Made by a program: the position numbers and the translations under genes
Assembly: GCA_039583875.1 (NCBI GenBank)
Contig: CM077165.1
Span: forward strand, 75,876,757-75,940,756
Source of the DNA: Platanthera guangdongensis
Lineage: Eukaryota; Streptophyta; Magnoliopsida; Asparagales; Orchidaceae
Reading direction: 5' to 3'
Length of the DNA stretch: 64,000 nucleotides
Part shown: positions 55,557 to 64,000 of the stretch, piece by piece
Numbering within the stretch: position 1 is the stretch's first letter
How the letters are laid out: every line of letters begins with the position of its first letter
The notes under the pieces: model-generated
Database searches by the model: none
Told to the model about the DNA's origin: nothing
What the model saw: only the letters and a program-made list of their open reading frames with translations

Positions 55557-58500
55557 CCAAGTGGTCATGCCCCAATATGGTACTTGGACAGTGGATTTTC
55601 CAGGCACATGACTGGAACTAGGGGATTACTAAAGGACTACACACCAATCAAGGATGGTCCTAAAGTCACCTTTGGTGGTTCTGAAAAAGGAATCATCAAA
55701 GGTTTTGGTAACATTTATAGCAACCTTATAACAATTACTCAAGTGGCTTATGTTAAAGGTTTGAAACACAACCTCATTAGTATAAGTCAACTGAGTGATT
55801 TAGGATATGACATCTCATTTGTCAAAGATGGTTGTCATATCAGGAGGTCAAATGATCAAGAGATCATTCTGACAGGTTATAGAAAGAGAAATGTCTATTG
55901 CCTAGACATTATGTGTGAGAACAATGTTTCTCCAGTATGTCTTGTAGCTGATGAGAAAGTCTCTCATTGTGTCAAATGGCATAAGAGGCTAGCCCATCTT
56001 AACTACAAGATAATTGGCCAACTCTATAGCAAAGAGTTAGTGAGGAATGGTCCTCAGGTTAAGTGTATTAAAGATGGGATATGTTCAGCTTGTCAAAAGG
56101 GCAAGCAGACTAGATCCACCTTTAATAGCATTGAGAACAAAGATGTTGTGAGGTGTTTATACCTCTTGCATATGGATCTTTCTGGTCCTATGCCACTTCA
56201 CAGCCTAGGTAGGAATGTCTACACATTTGTAGTTGTAGATGACTACTCAAGGTTTTCCTGGGAGTTCTTCCTTAGACAGAAATCTGAAACACCTAGTATC
56301 TTCTATAGTTTTGTCAAACAAATTCAGAATGAGTTAGACAGTACAGTGGTCAAAATAAGAAGTGACCATGGTACTGAATTCCAGTTTGATAGTATGATAA
56401 AGCTATGTGAAAAGTTTGAGATATTTCAGGAATTTTCTTCACCAAGAACACCTCAGCAAAATGGCATTGCTGAGAGGAAAAATAGAACCTTGATAGAGGC
56501 TGGTAGAACCCTATTAAGTGACACATCTCTCCCAGAATATTTCTGGGCTGAGGCAGTTAATGCTGCATGCCATGTAATTAACAGGGCTACCATGACTAAG
56601 AGCCACAATATGACCCCCTATGAGATTGTGAAAGGCAGAAAACCAAACCTATCCTATTTCAGGATCTTTGGTTGTAAATGCTATATACTTAACAATGGTA
56701 ATTCTTACTTAACCAAGTTTGTTGCCAAATCCCAAGAGGGGATCTTTGTTGGGTATAACAACAATAGTAGGGCTTATAGGGTCTACAACTTGACTACTCA
56801 AGTTATAGGGGAATCAGTACATGTAGTATTTGATGAAGCTAGACTTATTAACAATGAATTGTCTAGTAGTATTTGCAGCTCCACAGGTGTGACTGAGAAG
56901 ATGAACAAGCTCACTATAGAATAAGGACCTACTGCAAGACAGCAAGTAGAAGATAGTGGTTGCTGTGTAGGGGGAGTACTAGATGCACCTGATGCAGAAG
57001 AAGACAAAGGAGTGCAGCAAGTTGAAGAAGCTGAAGGAGTTCAACATGAAGCCAGGCTGCCTCCAGCTACTAGGCATCTAAGAGATCATCCAGCAGATCA
57101 AATTATTGGTGATCTAAGATAAGGGGTACAAACAAGGAGCAGAAATCTAAGTTCAGTACTCTACTCCAGTTTTCTATCTCAAGTTGAGCCAAAGAAATTT
57201 GAAGAAGCCATCCTAGACCCTCATTGGATTGAGGCAATGCAAGAGGAGCTGAATCAGTTCAAGAGATGCAAAGTCTGGGAGCTTGTTCCTAAACCAAAAG
57301 ACCACAACATAATTGGGACTAAGTGGATCTTCAGGAACAAGATGGATGAACATGGAGTTATTGTAAAGAACAAAGCTAGACTGGTTGCTAAGAGATATAG
57401 GCAGGAAAAAGGTATTGACTTTGATCAAACCTTTGCTCCAGTAGCCAGACTGGAAGCAATAAGAATGTTCTTGGCCTATGCAACCTATCAAGGGTTTAAA
57501 GTATACCAAATGGATGTTAAGTCAGCCTTTTTGAATGGCAATCTGAAGGAAGAGGTCTATGTGGAACAGCCATCAGGTTTTGTTGATTCAACTCAACCTA
57601 ATTATGTCTATAGACTTAGGAAGGCTTTGTATGGGTTAAAACAAGCACCTAGGGATTGGTATGAAACCCTGTCTAGTTTCCTCATTGAGAATAAATTCAC
57701 AAGGGGGAAAATAGAAGAGTCTCTATTCCTTAGGGAATCCAGAGGCAAGATCATACTAGTCCAAATATATGTAGATGACATCATATTTGGGTCTACTGAA
57801 AATAGTCTTTGCAGAAAGTTTGCAAAACTTATGCAAGGACAATTTGAGATGAGCAGTATGGGGGAACTTAAGTTCTTCTTGGGTCTCCAAGTTAGACAGA
57901 CTGAGAATGGTTTATCCATATGCCAGTCTAAGTTCACTCTAGAATTGATCAGGAAGTATAGTATGGAATCATCCAGTACCATGAAAACTCCTATGGAGAC
58001 AAGTATATCTCTTAGCAACGATGATGCAGGGAAACCTGTAGATGAGACTTTGTATAGAGGGATAGTTGGCTCCCTATTGTATTTGACTGCAAGTAGACCA
58101 GATATCATGTATGCTACATGTGTCTGTGCTAGGTACCAAGCATGCCCTAAAGAGTCTCATTTGACAGCAGTCAAAAGAATTCTGAGATATCTTAAGGGCA
58201 CTCCTTATCTAGGCCTTTGGTACCCTAGGAATGGAGACTTTGAACTGACAGGTTATTTAGATGCAGATTTTGCAGGATGCAAGGAAGATATGATAAGTAC
58301 AACTGGAACCTGTCAATTTCTAGGTGGAAGACTGATATCATGGAGTAGCAAGAAACAAATAAGTGTGGCTATCTCCACAGCAGAATCAGAGTATGTGGCT
58401 GCAGGAAGTTGCTGTGCTCAACTTCTATGGATACAACATCAGCTAGAAGACTATGATATTCAAGTAAGTAGAACACCAATATTTTGTGATTCTACTAGTG

Positions 58501-58712
58501 CTATATCTATTGCAAATAATCCTGTTTCCCATAGTAGAACTAAACACATTGAAATAAAATATCATTTTCTAAGGGAACAAGTGGAAAAAGAAGATATTTC
58601 ACTAGAATATGTCAATACAGATAATCAACTAGCTGACATGTGTACTAAGCCTTTAGAAGAAACCAAATTCAATAGGTTTAAAATTGAATTAGGTATGATA
58701 AACTTAGAATAG
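55551..58712 (+). pseudogene. pol: pol of element D (protease-integrase-RT-RNase H)
   Basis: One frame, shared with gag. Protease YLDSGFSRHM lies near 55581-55610. The integrase zinc finger (WHKRLAHL, CSACQKG) and catalytic context (HMDLSGP, RSDHGTEFQ, IAERKNR) lie between 55978 and 56485. RT runs from about 57237 with YVDD near 57769. RNase H ([18 protein letters not shown]) runs to the stop at 58710-58712. Only two internal stops are seen, TAA 56922 and TAA 57120, both in the integrase-RT linker. RT and RNase H are open over 491 codons. [14 protein letters not shown] is a Sirevirus-type RT block. The first RNase H Asp motif reads LDADFAG where SDADFAG is usual. Confidence 0.95.
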
Positions 58713-59220
58713 GTTTACAGAAATGGCTAAGTAAAATAGTGTCGACACACAGAGTTGTCTGTGTCGAGACAGAGAATTGGTGTCGACACTTCAGAGAAAA
58801 GGTGTTGACACATCTAGGAAGTTGGTGTCGACACTTCAGAGAATTAGTGTCGACACATACATGATAGGTATCGACACATCCAAGGTGGTGTCGACACTTA
58901 GACTTTATGCAGAATTAGTGAAGTAAAATCTCGACCAAGTGTCGAGCTAAGTGGTGTCGACACATAAACAAGTGTCGACACATATATGCTGTCGACTATA
59001 CTTGTATCAACACATAGTTGTCGAGATATTATATGTCTGTGTCGACACTTTTCAACAGTGTCGACACAATTTAAGTAATTTGATGCGCCCTTTCATCTTC
59101 GATCCTAGAAAGGTATAAATAGGATTTCACCATTGTCTGTCGACACACTCACCAAAGTTTCGAGACCAAACTTGTGTGTCGACACCACTCTTATCTCAAT
59201 TCAAAATTCTTCAAACCCTA
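58713..59220 (+). repeat. pol-ORF3 spacer of D with GTGTCGACAC array
   Basis: About 10 perfect GTGTCGACAC palindromes with several variants occur between 58738 and 59185, in a 508 bp spacer that codes for nothing. A TATA-like TATAAATAGG (59115-59124) stands near the end of the array, about 100 bp before the ORF3 ATG, so an internal promoter for ORF3 is possible. Confidence 0.85.
59115..59124 (+). promoter_or_regulatory. TATA-like box upstream of D ORF3
   Basis: TATAAATAGG downstream of most of the spacer array and about 100 bp before ATG 59221 repeats the LTR layout of array then TATA box. It could drive a separate ORF3 mRNA; this is inferred from layout only. Confidence 0.45.
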
Positions 59221-62076
59221 ATGGCACCCAAGCTCGAAGAGAACGTGAATGAAGGATATGAACTGGTGCGGCACGCATTTGATGAGGCGAAACCCACGAT
59301 CAAAGGTGTGGTAACCCTAATTGTAGAATCTGGATTAGAATTCCTTATTTCAGAACCCATCAAGATCTGGAAAGAGGAGGTCCTGGAATTTCTGAATGGC
59401 GCAACTCTAGATGAATCAGGACTAAAGATTAAGTCAAGGGTTCATGGAGAAAAGGTGAAGGTCTCACCTAAGAGTTTGAGAAAGGTACTAAACCTACTAA
59501 GGATTAAGGAAGAAGATGAAGTTTCTGCTTCTAAGACTAGAGAAGCATTAACATGGTGTGGACTGGATTCCAAGATGAAAATAGGATCTGTTTTCAATAG
59601 GAAGGGGATGAACAGCCAAGGCAAATTCTTATCTGAGATTGTGGGCAAGGTTATTTTGAGCAAGCCTGGAGGGCATGACAGAGTATCAGCTCATATGTTT
59701 GGTCTATTGACAAGAATTATCTTCACACTACACACTGATTGGTCTGCAGTTGTGTTTGAGAAGATTAAGGAGAGTATGAAGAAGCCCAATTTGGGTAGGA
59801 TTCTAAGTCTTTACTTGGCTGGTAGTATACCAGAAGTAATGAGTCAAGTTGTAGGTTCTAAGATCAATCACATGAGGAAGATGGACATGAGAATCTTCTC
59901 TAAATGGGATAGAGTATTGACTAAGGAAATGCCAACTCCTGAGAAGGTAACACCACAAAAGAAGAAGAAGAAGACAGCCCCAATGGCTCAAGAATCCTCT
60001 AGCAGCTCTGAGAAGCAAGTTGTCTTTACTCCTGATGAGGAAGAAGTTGGAAATGCTGGACAATCTCCAGCAAGACAAGAAGAAGCACCAAGGTAGGGGG
60101 AGCTACCTCAAGCTAGCCCAGTACACCAGGATTCCATCCTGGGGGAGCCCTTACTAGTGGAAGAGCCAACTCCACTAGAAAGTGAACAAGCTACCCACAC
60201 TATACTTGAGGTAATCACTGAGATTAATGCATTAGATTTCCATATTGAGAATGATGTTTTGTCTGATTCATTAAATAATGTTAATCAGCAAACACAAACA
60301 CATAGTCAACCCCAAGATGTTGTCATGGAGGACACATCTATTGCAGATCAAGTAGTATCTGATCAAGTTATTGATGAGATTAGAGTTTCTCCACCCCATT
60401 CTCAACAAGAATTTACTTTGGAAGAGCTATTCCCAGACCTTCTTCAAACTGACATTGAAGTTGAGAAAGAAAGTGTTGCTGCTGAAGGGGAGAAGGCTCA
60501 TGTTGAGGGGGAGCAAGTAAAGAATATACAAGAAACTGCAGGCAACAAGACGGAGGTGCCACAAGATGCTGAGCAGGTACAAAGGACTGAGAAGGAGTTA
60601 CCTTCAAGCCCAAAGGACAGAGTGACTATTGATAGCACATCTGCTTCTGAAGATGAAGAGGCTGCAAGAGCCAAGAAGAGGAAGTTTCAAATCTTCAAGA
60701 GGAGGAGCCAGAATTATAAGAAAGCTCAGCAAACAATTGCACCACAACCTACACCACAGCCAACACCATCTACAGATTACAGTTCTCTGATGGTTGCAAT
60801 GCAGATAAAGCTTGATGAGCAAATGCAAGCAATAGAAAAGTATATGGATGAGGGGCATAAGTCTTTGTAATTTGATCTTGCACAAGATATTAAGTCCATC
60901 AGATTTGAGATGAATCTGAATAAGAAAGAAATGACTGACTGCTTCCATAAAGGAGGGAATGCAGTATTCTATCTAGCAACTCATCAAGATAAGATCAAAG
61001 CTCAAGTGGATGAACTTGAAGTGAAGCAAGGCTATGTTCTGGAGAATCAAATAAGAATGAATGATAATTTGACATCTTCCCACAATTCTATTGTAACTGA
61101 ACTAAAGAATATAGCAACTGCCCAGAATGCAGCCCTGACCTCTACCAAAGAGGAATTTGACAAAGCATTGCAAGAGAGCCTAACCGCTGTTACTACTGCA
61201 CTTCAAGATTCCTAGAAGCTCATCACTGAAAAGCTCCAAAGGTTGAAACCTTTCTACAAGGATGGAGTAAATTATCTAAATGCCCAAATAAGATTCCAGA
61301 AAGATGATGTAAGAGATCACATTGAAAGAGAAGTCATAAAGGGGGAGAGGGTGTTAGTCAAAGCTAGCTCTGATCATGCAAAATGAATTTCCAATTCCAT
61401 CAGAGCCACCCTTGGATATCCTCCATTATGTGATGATGATAATGTTGCAGAGTCTGGAATTAATCCTGCATATCTTGGAGGGGAGCAAGCTGAAGTGGCT
61501 CAAGTAATATACCCTCCACCAGACTTTGATATGATACATGCAGATATACAGTCAATATATAGCCCACCTGAGGGAAAGCAAAATGTCATCATAGAAAAAG
61601 TGGTTCAGCCAGTGCCTGGGATTATACAAGAAGCTATACTGAAGGAACAAGAAGTCCAATTGTCTAAGAAGAGATTCAGGGAGCAAGCTGAACTCAGGCC
61701 TGATTTTGAACAGTGGAGCCCCAATTCAAGGAATATCATTCTGACTGCATGGAAGGCTGCCAAAGACAATATTGTGGACAGAGGCAAATGGTATTCTGAT
61801 GTGGAGTGGAGGAAGCATGAGAACAGGCAAGAAGCCATTATGCAGTATAGAAGAAAGGCAAAGATGGGAAAGCTACCTCCTACTGCCCAGGAGCCTAGCA
61901 AGTACTTTCGCAAACCCTATCATTACTTTGAAAGGCAAAAGATTAAGGCAGAAGAATTGAAAAAGATGGATCTAAAAGGAAAGAAGCCTGCTGCTGCTGA
62001 AGATGCTGAAGCCCCAGTCCAAGCAAAGATACAATCTGGAAAGGTCATAGTGATCAAGGAGACTGAGAAGCAATAG
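59221..62076 (+). pseudogene. ORF3 of element D
   Basis: 952 codons in one frame from ATG 59221 (ACCCTAATGGCACCC). An in-frame ATG at 59176 lies in the array and is less likely. The N-terminal globular domain (to about residue 235) has FLSEIVGKVILSKPGGHDR, matching FLADIVGKVL of family B, so the domain is shared. A basic run KKKKK near residue 247 follows, then an acidic Glu/Gln-rich region, basic KKRKFQIFKRRSQNYKK (about 60672-60722), coiled-coil-like stretches (60790-61210), and a C-terminal RGKWYSDVEWRKHENRQ block. No membrane segment or signal peptide is seen. Four in-frame stops: TAG 60094, TAA 60868, TAG 61213 and TGA 61384. No frameshift. The function is unknown; basic clusters suggest a nuclear or nucleic-acid-binding protein. 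Confidence 0.8.
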
Positions 62077-62350
62077 GATAGAATTTATCTTTAGTTTACA
62101 GTTGTAATCATTTAGTTTTAAACTTTCTGTAAACTTTTGGATAATGATAATGTTGAAGTTCTTAGAACTATGTGATGTGTGATAAATCTATTACATTAAT
62201 TGTTCTGAGATATTTGTTATACATGTTTTGCTTATACATGTTTATGTACTTACCCTGTCATTTAATATTATTTTACATCATACTGTGATTTTATTATGTA
62301 TGGTGTATATCATTGACTAAGGGTTATGACTTCTCCAAATAGGGGGAGAT
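62077..62350 (+). other. 3' UTR and polypurine tract of D
   Basis: AT-rich untranslated sequence ending in AAATAGGGGGAGAT (62337-62350), directly before the 3' LTR. Confidence 0.92.
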
Positions 62351-64000
62351 TGTTGGGTACATTGGAAAATATGTACCTGATTTGAAGAAGCCTCACCCTA
62401 CTCAATGATATACATCAAAATGTATTTGATGTGTTTTGAGTTTAGTTGTGCAGGTTAAGTATTTGCAGGGAAAGCTTAAAAGTTTCTAAGTACATGTGTC
62501 GACACCTAGAAGCAAAGTGTCGACACTTAAGAAGACTTGTGTCGAAATCCAGAGAAGCAGTGTCGATACTTGGAGTAATTATGTCGACACCAGGGATGCA
62601 GAGTCGACACCAGAAGGAAAGTGTCGACACATACAGGATGTGTCAACACTCAATGAAGAAATGTCCAGAAAAGCAGTGTCGACACTTAGAAGCATTGTCG
62701 ACACCCAGTGGAACTTTATCGACATCAGAAAGTGTCGACACTTGGAGAATGTGTCGACACTCAGCAGAAGACTCAACACATGAAGAAAGTGTCGACACTT
62801 GGAGGCTGTGTCGACACTCAGCAAAGTTCAGCAAATTCTAAGTACAAGTGTCGACACAAAGGAGATGTGTCGACACTCAGCCAAAGTCTCAACACATGAA
62901 GAATGTGTCGACATAAAGGATCAGTGTCGACACATAGCAGAAGTCTCAACACATGAAGAAAGTGTCAACACAAGGAGCTGTATCGACACTCAGCAAATTT
63001 CTATGAAGACTAAGTACAAGTGTCGACACCAAGCAGATCTGTCGACACTCAGCAAAAGTATCAACACTGAAGGCATGTGTCGACAACAAGAAGATGTGTC
63101 GACACTTAACAAGTTCAACATAAGAAGATGTGTCGACACAAAGGAGTTGTGTCGACACTTCCAAGAAATCAACAAAGTACTGAAGAACAAGGAGTTGTGT
63201 CGACACACATTATCAGTGTCGACACATGTTGAAGAAGCTGTGTCGAGAAGCAAATTCTACAACACAAGGAGTTATGTCGACACCATGAAGGCTAGTGTCG
63301 ACACTTAGTCTACTTGTGTCGACACTTGGTCTATAAGTGTCGACACTTAAAGACAGACTGTCTCGACACTTTCAGACAGTTACAGATATTTCAAGAAGTG
63401 ACTGGATGACATGACAGCTGCCATTCCAGCCGGTCTACTGCAACTGTCAGAGATGTCAGAAAGCTGTTAGAAACCGGATCAGCCGGTCACCATGAAGATA
63501 GTCTATATAAAGGCTTATACATTCAACAAATAACAAGTTGTTGAAATCACCAAAGTGATCAAGCAATTCATTGAAGATTTAATTGAAGATCTTAGTAGTT
63601 GGAGAGAGAGAGAGCTCCTTCCAAGAAGACAGCTGTTGGAACCAGGATGTGAAGAAAGTTTCAGACTTAGTTCTGATTCTTAAGTTAGCAGTGATTGAAG
63701 ATCAACTGCAGTGAGTATCAACCCTATTGTGTTCTACATTCAAGAAGCTTTGAAGAAAGCCAAGTGTGGTTGATCTCAGCAAAGTTCTTTCAAGAACTCA
63801 TCAAGAAACCTATCAACTCTTCTCTCTTATTCTGAGTTGAGGTTATACACTTTGTATTTTTTATTTCTTGTAGGATCCTTAGGGATCTGAGTTGTAAGAC
63901 TGTAATTATAAAGGCTGAGTGGTAGGGCCTGTGTGCCTGAGTGTAGGAGATTCATATCTCTGAGTGTAGGCGTTGTGGCTGAGTGTAGGTCTTTGTGAAG
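62351..64000 (+). repeat. 3' LTR of element D (first 1,650 bp)
   Basis: It starts TGTTGGGTACATTGG and aligns with 51400 onward. It carries the GTGTCGACAC array at 62496-63370 and TATA at 63504-63513, and is cut by the window end about 340 bp before its expected terminus. Confidence 0.96.

Larger units (their letters stand above)
51400..64000 (+). mobile_element. Sirevirus-like Ty1/copia retrotransposon D (3' LTR runs off window)
   Basis: Full-length apart from the end of the 3' LTR: 5' LTR 51400-53388, primer site 53391, gag 53499-55538, pol 55551-58712, array-filled spacer, ORF3 59221-62076, polypurine tract 62337-62350, 3' LTR from 62351. Gag and pol share one frame, and gag, pol and ORF3 show stops but no frameshift. 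The LTRs differ by eye at 8 of the first ~165 positions. It is the best preserved element of the window and sits in E. Confidence 0.96.

Overview
This window is repetitive plant nuclear DNA. It is built almost wholly of nested LTR retrotransposons; I see no host gene, rRNA, tRNA or CRISPR array. The plant origin is inferred from Ty1/copia elements of the Sirevirus type (initiator-Met primer sites, long gag with two zinc knuckles, an extra ORF after pol), a Ty3/gypsy chromovirus-like element, and a Tat/Athila-type leader primed by tRNA-Asp. The species cannot be named from the sequence.

Layout. (1) 1-9531, + strand: 3' part of Sirevirus-like family B, copy 1 (gag end, pol, ORF3, 3' LTR). It abuts (2) element G, a minus-strand gypsy element whose pieces lie at 9532-10444 and 40498-45082 (RT/RNase H, protease, gag, 2.5 kb 5' LTR). 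(3) G's reverse transcriptase gene is split by Sirevirus-like element A (10445-40492, minus strand; target-site copies ACATT/ACCTT). (4) A's ORF3 is split by copia element C (12892-20460, + strand; target duplication ACCAT; both LTRs 1684 bp). (5) A's own 5' LTR is split by a second family B copy, B2 (28219-40189, minus strand; target duplication CAGAA; LTRs 1600 and 1598 bp). (6) 45083-45811: about 0.7 kb of DNA I cannot assign to any element. (7) 45812-51399: element E, a Tat/Athila-type LTR, tRNA-Asp primer site and non-coding interior. (8) 51400-64000: Sirevirus-like element D, + strand, inserted at the end of E's interior; its 3' LTR runs off the window. D is the least damaged copy.

Every element follows the same life cycle: LTR promoter, tRNA-primed reverse transcription, gag particle, and pol protease/integrase/RT/RNase H. 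The three Sirevirus-like families also carry a large post-pol ORF3. All coding regions carry stop codons, frameshifts or deletions, so none looks autonomous as written, though D is close.

The most striking signal is not a gene. Each LTR family carries, in the part of the LTR upstream of a TATA box, a dense array of its own short, CpG-containing, mostly palindromic word: TTCGTCGA/TCGACGAA in B, TACTCGAGTA in A, GTGTCGACAC in D, GCGGACT in C, and ACACGCCCGTGT with TCGTCGA-type words in G and E. In B the word also sits inside the gag coding sequence and in the pol-ORF3 spacer; in D it also fills the pol-ORF3 spacer. With an ORF3 that has basic, nuclear-localisation-like stretches and no evident membrane segment, this suggests a fast-evolving family-specific DNA or RNA recognition system.
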